From Dipteris shenzhenensis (lineage: Eukaryota; Polypodiophyta; Polypodiopsida; Gleicheniales), in assembly GCA_047967505.1 (NCBI GenBank), contig CM106540.1: a stretch of 64,000 bases of DNA, one strand, 5' to 3'. Of the stretch, positions 35,545 through 45,500 are shown in pieces. Below the pieces are notes generated by a model, which was not told the DNA's origin, ran no database searches, and saw only the letters and a program-made list of their open reading frames with translations. Every line of letters begins with the position of its first letter. Positions within the stretch are counted from its first letter, which is position 1. The position numbers and the translations under genes were made by a program.

Positions 35545-37860
35545 TCATACAACAGGTGGGAGAGAAAGTACTCTATCCCTAGCCTGAACAATGTGGCAAA
35601 AAAGCCATGGTGGTGGTCTAAAATGCCACGACATCCCAAAAGGGGTCAAATGAAAAAACAAGGAGCAGTCCCATGTCCTCATGAAGGATATAAGTCTCCC
35701 ACGAGCTGCCGAAGAGGTGCTTGTACACCGCTCCCACTGACTCCTGAGAGTGAAGATAATCTCCGTCCAAATGGAAGCGAGAGTGTCAGCCTCCGTGCAT
35801 AAATGGCCCCCAAGGACAAAAGAACATCGCGAACACCATATCCGCCATAGGGTAATGCTGGAAATCACCTCCCACGCTGACCCTGCAGCTGAAGTAGGCA
35901 GGGAATCCTGAGTTGGTATAGGTACCAAAAGCAAATCCTGTGGCTCCATGATGCTGGCCTCTGTGGGACCCCGTCTCTGGCGACGCTGCATGAAGAAACC
36001 GTGGTCTCCTGGCTCTAACTCAAAGAGAGTAAAGGCTCCAGATCCTCTCGCAAACAATGCTTGCTAGATTCCTCTGCAAGCTGACAACGCATACACAAGG
36101 TTGTCTACCCATCTGTTGAAGCCAAGTACCCATAAGTATGCCTCTATGTATAGTGAGCCAAAGAAAGTAGGAGACTTTCCTGCCTCTACTGATGCCCCAA
36201 AAGTGAGTCCAGTAGCTCAGCAAGAGCTCTGCAGTAAGTCCCTATGCGTGCCAATGTTGGGAGGCAGATGGTAGGTGATGAGAGTCTCTCTGCTGAAGCT
36301 TGTAACCTGCCCTCGTCAAGTACTGGAAAAAGGAAAGAGGACGATCGCCTGCCACCAGATTAGGCCATGCCCACTCACCTGGGTCCCAGTCAAGCTCCAC
36401 AAGAGGTCGACCCTGAAAAATCCAAAGTCTCCATCTAGTATCCTCTGCAATGGTCAACCTAGAAGGATCTGTGGCCCATTCCTTACCCAGGCAACTAATG
36501 ACCCTGACTCTCTGCCAAAGGAGCTCCTGCCGATCCAGGGGCTGAGTCGGATACAATCTGTGAGAGGAGTCCACCTCAAAATAAATAAACGGTGCCGGTC
36601 CTAAACGAACTCCAATGCATAGCCCAGCCTCACTAAAACAACCTGACCAAGTAGAGATGGGGTGAACATAGGCTGGATCTATGAGTATATCCCTCCACTG
36701 CTGAGGAATAGCTCTCATGATCAGTAATCTGGTGGCAGCAATCTGTCCAAGTGGCCTGTGTCTATCTCTGATCACCTCCTCTGACATCTCCACACCTCCC
36801 CTGAACCAATCTCCAACTATCACAACCCCTTGAGCATGCCATCGGGCCAAGGGAGTCCTAAGTTCTGTACCAGGGGAAGATCCCTGATACCGAACCAGGG
36901 GGTTATGGTAAAGTGGCTGTCGGGCAATTTCCTCTCTGGAGGAGGGAATTGCTCTGATGAGGTGCTGTCAAAAATGATCCCAGATCTGAATAAGCTTTTT
37001 CACCAATGGTGAGGAAGGCTGAGAATGCTGGTCCGACAGAAAGATCCAACTGACTCTACCTGCCCACTGGCCTGCTGCTCTGGGGGTGCACTGGTGAATC
37101 CCATGCAGTAGGAATTGCTTCCACGGCTGATCTCCTGGAGTCAAACCTCTAACAAGAAGTTTGACTAAAAGGGCTCTGCTCTGCATCTCCGGATCAAGAA
37201 CCCCAAGTCCTCCCTGCGAGGAGGGTAAAGTGATAGTATCCCATGAAACTCTGGCCCTAGTGTCCTAAGAACCATCACCACCACTCCACAGAAAGTTGTG
37301 AAGCAATCTCCTCACCTGGCGGATCGAGTCAGCATGAAAGCAACAACATGACGCAACGTACCACATAGTCGCTAGTAGAACCAAGTTGATTACCAGCGTC
37401 TTCCGGCCAAAGAAAGTCTAGCCGTACTCCAGTAGGCTAGCTTTCTCCGGATACTCTCAAGAACTGGGGCAAACTGTTGCGTCGGGGACACCTCAATGCC
37501 AACTTGGAAGCCTAGATATCTCGTGGAGGTGTCTGTGGGTATCCACACAAAGCCTCTGTCTCCTCCCCATGCTGGGATATCCTGCTGAGCTCCAGTCCAG
37601 ATGCCTTTTGATTTGTTCCAATTGACAAGTCCCCTTGAGGCTAGGCAGAACTTGTCAATTGAATCCGCAGCAGTAGCAAGACTATATGCATCTCCTCTGA
37701 CTGTCAGCGCCGTGTCATCAGCAAACTCAGTGTCCAGAAGCTCCTATTCCTATCGGATAGGCAGATGACGGCCCAAAGTGCCATGACTGGTAGCCTGCAT
37801 AAAGTATCCCATAGCCTCCGCTACGAAAAGGAAAAGGTAAGGTGCAAGCGGGCATCCCTG
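35545..37860 (-). mobile_element. Antisense L1 ORF2 segment inside the copia element
   Basis: The minus strand carries the distal half of an L1 ORF2. From right to left: RT motif C region with EFADDTALTVRGD near 37720, WIPTDTSTRYLGFQVGIE near 37530, the RT thumb, the post-RT region at 36850-36250 (PFIYFEVDSSHRLYPTQP, then LVELDWDPGEWAWPN), the zinc-finger region near 36200, and the C-terminal SAWEVISSITLWRIWCSRC near 35900. It is clearly related to the plus-strand L1 at 42.5-46.9 kb. It has no poly(A), no 3' tail and no endonuclease, so it is a bare internal piece. Confidence 0.8.
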
Positions 37861-37869
37861 TCGTACTCA

Positions 37870-38740
37870 TCAGGATAGCTGAAAAGCCGGTCCTCAAAGG
37901 CTATGCACAAGAGAAGGGCATAGATTATGAGGAGACGTTTGCTCCTACATCCCGGATAACCACCATACGGTCAGTTATTGCAATGGCTGCAAATTTTGTG
38001 TGGAATGTCCATCAATTGGACATAAAAATAGCTTTCCTTAATGGGGACTTGTAGGAAGAGGTTTATGTCAAACAACCTCCTAGATTTAAACTTTTTGGCA
38101 ATGCACTTCACGTTCGCAAGCTTAACAAAGCTTTATATGGGTTGAAACAAGCCCCACGTGCATGGTATGCCAAGATAGATGCATTCCTGTCAAGTAAGGG
38201 ATCACACAATAGTCCCACGGAAAGCACCCTTCACATCAAGAAGGATGGGGGGGATATTTTAGTCATCATTCTTTATGTAGATGACATGCTGCTCACAGGG
38301 TCAAATGAGGATATAATTGCAGATTTTAAGGCTGAGTTGAAAGCTGAATTTGACATGACAGATTTGGGCATGTTAAATTTTTATTTGGAGATCTAGTTTA
38401 TACAAGACAAGTGTGGCATCATTATGTCTCAATCTAAGTATGTGTAGAAGCTCTTGGATAGGTTCAACATGCATGATTGTAAGACTATTGCCACTCCCAT
38501 GGAGCCGGGGCTGAAGCTTACTATGTATGATGCAGGTGAATCAGTGGATGTCACACTTTACAGCCAGGCTGTTGGATGCCTTATCTACTTGTGCAATACA
38601 CGGCCCGATATTCAGTATGCAGTATCTCAGGTGAGCACATACATGCACAGCCCAAAGACAACACATTGGCAGGCTGTAAAACACATCTTTCGTTATTTTG
38701 CAAGGCACAAAGTCTTTTGGCTTGATGTTTCCAAGGGGGG
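37870..38740 (+). pseudogene. copia reverse transcriptase remnant
   Basis: Frame 3 carries the copia RT. KGYAQEKGIDYEETFAP and VHQLDIKIAFLNGDL mark motif A, KQAPRAWYAKIDAFL lies between, ILYVDDMLLTGSNEDI holds the intact catalytic YVDD, and NTRPDIQYAVSQVSTYMHS is the connection region. Three TAG stops (38052, 38394, 38445) interrupt it at places where the family usually has Gln or a similar residue. The missing N-terminal RT part was replaced by the antisense L1. Confidence 0.85.
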
Positions 38741-38876
38741 GTGACTTGCAGATGCATGCTTACAGTGATTCAGATTGGGCTGGAGACTATGATACCAGGC
38801 AGTCCACTAGTGGCAATTGTTTCTTTTTGGGCAAAGCTTGCAAAAGTAAGGGTGGCATTGCTTGATCTAACGAGCT
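38741..38876 (+). pseudogene. copia RNase H, truncated
   Basis: After a frameshift at a G-run near 38735, the text MHAYSDSDWAGDYDTRQSTS and GNCFFLGKACKSKGGIA matches the start of copia RNase H, which removes the RNA template. A TGA follows at about 38863 and homology stops at the C-rich tract, so most of the domain is missing. Confidence 0.75.
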
Positions 38877-39224
38877 CTTGCGAGCCCTCCCCCTCCCTCC
38901 CGCAACCTCTACCCCCCCCCTAGCTCCCCCCCCGCCTCGCCCCCCCGCCTCGACCGCCCTCACCCCCCCTGCCTTTCCGCCCTCACCCCCTCGCCCTCCG
39001 CCTCACCCCCGCTGCTGCCGCCTGCAGCACCCCCTCGCCTCTCCGCTCTCACCCCCCCTCGCCACTCCGCTCTCACCCCCTCGCCTCTCCGTTCTCACCC
39101 CCTCGCCTCTCCGCGCTCACCCCCTCGCCCCCCCGCCTCACCCCACTACGCCCTCACCCGCCCCCCCTCGCCCTCACCCCTCGCCTCTCCGCCCTCATCC
39201 CCCTCGCCCCTCCGCCCCTCTCCT
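38877..39224. repeat. C-rich tract, left part (CCCCCTCGCCTC-type)
   Basis: Nearly uninterrupted short C-rich units such as CCCCCTCGCC and CTCTCCGC repeat for about 350 bp. The minus strand is correspondingly G-rich with many GGGG runs. A similar tract continues at 39975-40300 and leads into the L1 ORF1, so both may be halves of the L1 5' UTR. Confidence 0.85.
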
Positions 39225-39974
39225 GTTATGCTCTAGCCGGGATAGCATGACCTCGGATACAAAAGTTGGTCATCTAAGAGAAAATGCCCACCGATCTATC
39301 CGAGGTCATGCTATCCCGGCGAGGCCACACACCTGTTTATTGAGGCAGTGGACAGATGGTGGATAAAGCAACAGAAGGATCAAGTTGCTCCAACCACCTG
39401 GGAAGGGTTTAAAGCTGAATTCAAGAAACACTTTCTCCCACCTGATGAAGAGTCCTGAGCTTGGGATGCTTATAGAAATCTTCGTCAGAGGAGCTTGTCA
39501 GTGGCAGAGTACACTGACAAATTCAGGGAATGTGTCATGAAAATAACAGACCCTCTCCCTATGTCGGTTCAGTTAAAGGACTATATCTATGGACTGAACG
39601 ACAAGATCAAAATGGAAGTTCGAGCTAAATATGTGACTACACTAGATGAATCTATTGCAGCAGCCCTGAACTATGAGGATGCCAGAGGCAGGTCTGGTGG
39701 ATTTGTGCAGGCAGGGACTCAGTATGAGTACCCGAAAAAAGGGGGATTTCTGAGGAAATGGGTTTCAAAGACAAGTGTCTCGTAGCCAAGTGGCCAAACC
39801 AAGCAAGTGAAGCCGGTTGAGGGACCAGTAAAAACAAGTACCACCGTTGGGGTGAAAAGGAAAATAACTCCAATGGCAGCCTGGGCTTGGTCAAAGTCCT
39901 CGTTGACCCCTGAACAAAAAGAGAAAATGCCCACCGATCTATCCGAGGTCATGCTATCCTGGCTAGAGCATAAC
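39225..39974 (+). mobile_element. Ty3/gypsy gag island bounded by 35-bp inverted repeats
   Basis: A 750-bp block inside the C-rich tract. Its ends, 39225-39259 and 39940-39974, are inverted copies matching at 34 of 35 bases; the left end starts GTTATGCTCTAGCC and the right end closes GGCTAGAGCATAAC. A third copy of the inner part lies at 39297-39320, and a direct repeat starting GAGAAAATGCCC occurs at 39278 and 39921. Between them is gypsy gag sequence in frame 3: TWEGFKAEFKKHFLPPDE, a TGA at 39456, SVAEYTDKFRECVMKITDPL and YIYGLNDKIKMEVRAKYV, the Retrotrans_gag pattern. The zinc knuckle and pol are missing. Confidence 0.8.
39495..39785 (+). pseudogene. gypsy gag open segment
   Basis: This 96-codon open part of the gag domain is helical and ends in a Gly-rich stretch (YEDARGRSGGFVQAG), where gypsy gags turn into a linker before the zinc knuckle. 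It continues upstream through the TGA at 39456. It would have formed the particle shell. It is only a fragment now. Confidence 0.75.
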
Positions 39975-40300
39975 ATCTCTGCCCCCTCGCTGCGCCTCAC
40001 CCCCCCTTCCTAGCCTATCCGCCTCACCCCCCCGCCCCCTCGCTTCGCCCATCCCCCGCCCCCCCGCTTCGCTCCCCCCCGCCCCCTCGCTACGCCTACC
40101 CCCCGCCCTCCCGCCCTTCTGCCCCGCCCCGCCCCCTCCCGCCCCGCCCTTCCGCCCCGCCCCCTCCCGCCCTCCCACCCCGCCCCGCACCCCACCCTCG
40201 CTCCCGCCCCCTCATCTCACTCACCCTCCATCCTCACCCCCCGCCACCTCCGCCTTCCGTCCTCCCGCCCTCGTTTCCACCGCCATCCGCCTCTCTCCGC
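39975..40300. repeat. C-rich tract, right part
   Basis: Units such as CCCCCCGCCCCCTCGCT and CCGCCCCTCCCGCC repeat for over 300 bp directly upstream of the L1 ORF1. Tandem GC-rich 5' units are known promoters in some LINEs, so a promoter role is possible but not shown. Confidence 0.8.
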
Positions 40301-40462
40301 CTCCGCTCTCGCATGCGCCTCCGCTTCCCCACCCGACTCACGTCGCCCCGGTTCGCCTCACCCATCTTCTTTACACCCAGGCTCCACCCCCCGCATCTAT
40401 CCCCCCCTTTTTTGGGTGGCAGCCTCTTCTTCATCGGAGGTCTTGCAGTTTGTCTTGGCGGT

Positions 40463-42500
40463 ATGGCGGCTCCCTGCCCGGAACCGGAGGCCCAGTCGGA
40501 CCCCCCCTCTCCAGATGCCTACTGCGTTATCTTAACAGAGCAACAATCGTCTCGGGTTCAGGAGGTTGCCAATGACTTTGCCCTTACCTCTGTCTATGGC
40601 AGAGTCATTGGACATTCCCCCTCCAGATCAGCCATCAGGGACTGGCTCCAGTCCACTCTCATGCTAGAGGACGGCCATATTGAGGAGGTGGCCCTTATGG
40701 GAAGGGGCATCTTCTGGCTCAAACTCTCCAATGCGAAAGCTGCGAGCAACCTGATTGCTGGTTCCCCCACGTCTGTGGATGGAAAGATCATTATGATAGT
40801 CCCTTGGTACCGTGGAGTCAGTGCAGCGGATTTTGATGCTCGGTTCCGCATACCTCGCCATCCAGTGACGCTAGTTTTTCCAGGTCTTGCTGCTAAGCTG
40901 CGGCCGATTGTCAAGGACCTGGGCTCCCACTTTGGCTGGGTTATGCATGACACTTTCGCCGATGCGGTGACTACGGCAGGAGCCCCCTGAGTCCGTGTGG
41001 CTGTGGCAGACCCTGCGACTCTCCCTGCAGTGATCGAGATCGTGACAGATGCCGGCAGCATCACCCAGAGCATGGTAGTCACCGGACAGCCAGGCCAATG
41101 CCTGAGGTGTCACGCCTTTGGGCACTTGGCTGCAGTTTGTCCGCGATTCGCCAGTTCCTCTCGGCCCCCCTCGCCCCCTCCCCCTCCCCCTCCGCCCCCT
41201 CCCCCCCCCTCCGGGCAGCCACGCCAGGAGAAGCAGAGGCAGTCAGAGTCCGGTGGCGGTTGGACTGAGGTTAGAAGGAAAAGAGGAAAGAACAACAAGA
41301 TCTCCGATAAAGGCAAGGAGGCAGAGGTTACCCAACCTGCAGCAGCACCTCAGAGACCTGACAGGCAGCCGCCCCAGGATCCTGGGAGAGCTTCGTCTTC
41401 GACGGTAGCCCGCCCTCCACAGCCTCAGGTCCCCCTCTCTTCCGCTCCCCAGCCCCTTTCCACTCAGTCCCAGCCCCTTCCCCAGTCGCACCCCACTCTT
41501 CCCGACCCGCAGCTTCAGCACCCGCCTCTTCCTCTTCAGTCTCCTCCTCCTCCTTCTCAGCCCCAGTCCCAGGTGCAGCCCCATCCCCCCCCCCCCGCCT
41601 GTCTCAGTTTCCCTGCAGTGTCAGCTGTACCGATGGTTCCTCAGCCGAGGGCAGCCCCCACTCCCCCTCCTCCACCCCCCCGGTTAGTCGCCTCCGTGGA
41701 TTCTGAGTTGCCTACCCCCCAGCCACCTCCCCCTCCCCCTCCACAGGCAGGACACCCTGAGTCTACACCACCACTGGAGCAGGCTTCCCTGTCCGCTAGC
41801 CCTCAGTTGCAGACTCTGGTGGGCCTCAGCTTCAGGAGAGAGAGCTTCCTCGTGACTTTTACAGATCTGGCCCCTGGGACTACTTGGATGTGGCCGACCT
41901 TGGGACCTTCCCTGCGTGTCTCGACATCAGTATCTTCCTGCTCCGCAAAGGGGCGGATGGGAAGATCGCAGCCTTGGCCCCGAGGGATAGCCCTAGCTTT
42001 GCTTTTACGTTCCTCAGCGACGGCACCGAGACTTGGACAGACGACTCGGTCTGGGAGGCTCTCAGAGAGAGCAGACGCACGCTCAGGTTTGCTCCTGGAT
42101 AGGCCCATCCGGTGGGCAGCTTCTCAAGACTCAGTGGTCCGAGGGTGACGTGCGCCTGCGGTGGCGTTGCGCCGCCAAACGCTTCAGATTGATTGTGATC
42201 CTCAGGCCCCCTCTGTCATGGCCCCTCCCCTAGGATGTCAGAGCCTGGACCCCTCACAAAATCCGAGCCTTTTACGGGATGACTACTTCAGAGATCTCGA
42301 GCTGGCTCGAGAAAGCATTTGCTCATGGCACCAAAGGCCTCTCACCTTTGCTAAAGGTGTTGAAGAACAGGCAGGACGACCCCGCCTCCCCCTCCAAACC
42401 TTCTCATAAGCGTCAGCGCCTCCACTCCGAAATGTCAGCTTCTTCATCGACATCGGCCACGAGCAGACAGTTATTCGCAGCCTCCCAGTCCTCACCATGA
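40463..42500 (+). pseudogene. L1 ORF1: DUF4283-like domain, zinc knuckle, proline-rich tail
   Basis: The likely start is ATG 40463 (MAAPCPEPEAQSDPPSPDAY). Residues of about 30-180 resemble the plant LINE DUF4283 domain (GRGIFWLKLSNAKAASNLI). A zinc knuckle CLRCHAFGHLAAVC (C-x2-C-x4-H-x4-C) lies at about 41100-41141, then a long Pro/Gln/Ser-rich stretch to about 41800 and a C-terminal part ending SRQLFAASQSSP. ORF1 proteins bind element RNA. Breaks: TGA 40988, a frameshift near 41870 (frame 2 to 1, then DVADLGTFPACLDISIFLL), another near 42100 (to frame 3), and TAG 42231. The ORF1 TGA overlaps the ORF2 ATG. Confidence 0.75.
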
Positions 42501-45500
42501 GCCTACACCTTGTCTCCTGGAATGTGAACGGGTTTCATTCTTCTGGCACCCCTGGTCCTAGGAAGCTCATTTTGAGACAGGAACTTCAGCCAGCAGTGAT
42601 TGGTCGTTTGGATATACTTCTGCTCCAGGAGCACAAGCTTTCTGTGGCTCATTCCCGTAGCTGCGGGAAGATTCTCCCTGGACGTTCTCACACTTATTGG
42701 GAGCCCTCGATCGGCGCACAGGGGAGGAGTGGAGGTGTCTGCACTTCCGTGTGCGAGCAGTTAGCCCAGGGAGTTTTTGGTCATGGCACATTGATCCCAG
42801 GCCGTGCCCTCTCGGTAGGCCTGGAGTTGGAGGGTTCCAGAATAGGAATCCTCAACATTTATGCTCCCACAGATCTCCGGTGCAGAGCCACCTTCTGGAG
42901 GACACTCACAGGGATTCTCCCAGACATGGATTCCTGGATTGTTAGAGGTGACTTCAACAATCTAGAGACCTTGGAGGACCAGCAGGGCAGAGGACCAGAG
43001 TTTACAGGCATGTCTCAGGCAGAGCAGTCCGCTTGGGACTCTTTTATCTTCGCGACAGGAGGTAGGGACAGCTGGAGAGACCCGTCCTTCCGTCGTTGGC
43101 ACGGGAGCTTGGACTTCTCGTGGGGCTTCCGCAGGGAAGGAGGCAGACTTCTGGAGAGGCTGGATAGATTTTATGTCAGTGACTGGGCCATCAGCAGAGG
43201 CGGTCAGGCGGGTATAGTTCCAGGGACGACACTTTCCGACCATGCGCCTGTGCTCTTATCATTAGACTCGGCAGTTCAGGCCCTTCCCCCCCGTTCGTGC
43301 CGGACTCCCGACTCCATCTTCTCGAGGGAGGACGTGCGCAGCAGTATCGGTAGCCTTTGGGACAGAGATTGGGGCGAGTGCGTGGACCTGGTTAATTCGG
43401 TGGCACAGGCTTTGTAGGAGTCCAGCCAGATTTGCTAGCTCGCAGCCCTACAGGTTCGACAGGAGTGGTGGGGCAGAGAGAGAGCTCTTCGGAGGGACCT
43501 CGCCTCCATTCAGCGACTCCAGCAGGCAACCCCGGGCTCGGAGGAGTTTCGGATCCAAGCCCTTCGAGCCAAAGCCCTTCTTGAGGAGACTCTCCAGCGC
43601 CGTTCAGAGTTTTCCTATCACGCCTCTCTCTCTTTCTGGGCTCGGAACGGCGACCGGATGTGCAGGGAGTTCTTCAAGACGCATGGCCAGAGAGCAGCAG
43701 GTGATCAGCTACGGAGTCTTAGGATAGCAGAGGGGCACATCGTTACTGATCCGGGTGAGGTCTTGGGGTTGGCTACCGACTTCTACAGGACTCTTTTCCA
43801 GCAGGAGCAGCTTGCTCCTCGCACTCGACGCTCCCGTGAGGAGGTGTGGAGGCACATTCCATCCCTCGTCCAGCCCAGCATGCAGGCGACATTGTTGGCA
43901 CCATTCACTATGGACGAGATGTTGGAGGCCTTGATGGCCATCGACGGGCAGAAATGCCCTGGCGAGGATGGGCTATCCCGAGCTTTCTTTACCTCCTTCT
44001 GGGATCAGATCCATCAGCCCCTCCTAGCAGCTCTTTAGAGGATTTTCAGCAGCGGATATATGCCAGAGAGCCTCTCCTCGGGACTGATTTGCCTCATCCC
44101 GAAGGGAGGAGATCGACAGGAGATCCGTCAGTGGCGCCCGATCACCCTCCTCACCACTGCCTACAAAATCCTTGCCAAGATGATCAGCGCCAGAGTTCGG
44201 CCTCTACTTCCAGACCTCATTCATGACACTCAGACAGGCTTTGTCCAGGATCGCAGTATCCTGGATAATGTCTTCACCTTCTCAGAGGCGGCAGAGTGGG
44301 CTCAACACAGTGGGTCACATTTAGCCATCCTACTTCTCGACTTTGAGAAGGCCTATGATCGAGTGGACTGGTCCTTCCTGGAGGGGACTCTGGAGCGACT
44401 AGGTTTCCCAGCAGGATGGATTCAGGGTATTTCAGCGTTATACAGGACAGCTTCTAGCAGGGTCATCATTGGCGGCAGGATGGGAGAGCGTTTTCGCTTG
44501 GAGAGATCAGTGCATCAGGGCTGCCCCCTTGCTCCTTACCTGTTTCTCTTCTTCGCCGAGGCTATGAAATATTACCTTCGGGCGAGGTCTACCGGGATCC
44601 GGGGTGTTCGCCTTCCCCTCAGGGAGGACACGGAGCTCCAAGACTCGGAGTATGCTGATGACACAGCACTGTATGTCCAGGATGATGAGATGATGCTGGA
44701 GAGGGTGAGGATGGCCCTAGAGGTCTTCTGTTCGGCAGCCGGTGCGAAAATCAACTGGAACAAATCAGTTGGTTTTCTCACAAACCCCGGGGCGTGCTCT
44801 CAGTGGGGGAGGTTTTTGGGTTTCAGGTGGATCCCGCGGGGACAGACAGCTAGATATCTCGGCTTTCAGGTCGGCCTGGATATCACGCCAGCTCAGCAGT
44901 TTCTCCCGGTGCTAGATTCCATTCGACGGAAGCTGGCTTTCTGGAGCACTGCTAAGCTCTCTCTTGCAAGTCGCGCCCTGGTAGTCAACCAGGTCCTCCT
45001 AGCCACGGCTTGGTATGTGGCTTCCTGTTGGTGTTTCTCGAGATCCAGCGTGGCATAGCTTAGGAGGTTGGTTCGGAACTTCCTGTGGTCCGGGGGGGAT
45101 GGTCTCAGAGATACCAGAGCTAGGGTTGCTTGGCAGACAGTCATTCTTCCGCAGGCTGAGGGTGGCCTGGGGGTCATCGATCCAGAGCTTCAGAGTCAGG
45201 CCCTGCTGGGCAAGCTAGTTATCCGCGGTTTGACCCCGGGGGGGCAAACGTGGAAGATGTTACTTCAGCAAGGGATCGGTTCTTGTGTCCCACGCCGAGG
45301 TGGAGAGTGGCTACCATCCCTCAGGTGGATCTTCACCTCCGCCCCGCTCACTCAGCCCCGCTCCCCACTCGTTCGTAGCCTCCTCCTGGTTTGGAGGCGG
45401 CTCCGCCTCAGTCTCATTCAGTCCCCTCCTAGCTGTCAGGAGGAGATCGATCGCCAGCCGCTTATCTGGAATGATCAGGTCAGAGATGCCGAGGGCCTTC

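Larger units (their letters stand above)
34090..38876 (+). mobile_element. Ty1/copia retrotransposon, broken by an antisense L1 segment
   Basis: The plus strand carries copia parts in the expected order: gag zinc knuckle, protease, integrase, reverse transcriptase and RNase H. The integrase C-terminus and the start of the RT are missing and replaced by antisense L1 sequence at about 35550-37860. The RNase H is cut at about 38876, where a C-rich tract begins. LTRs were not found. In-frame stops are TGA at 34665, TAG at 38052, 38394 and 38445, and TGA near 38863; frameshifts occur near 34440 and 38740. The element cannot move by itself. Confidence 0.85.

Noticed and set aside
39963-40434. Gly/Arg-rich proteins on the minus strand of the C-rich tract
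   Set aside because: Low-complexity translation of a repeat; several frames give similar text, which is typical of repeats and not genes.
41110-41316. Gly-rich and Arg-rich minus-strand frames opposite ORF1 and the C-rich tract
   Set aside because: They are mirror images of the proline-rich ORF1 and of CCCTCGCC repeats, with no independent motifs.
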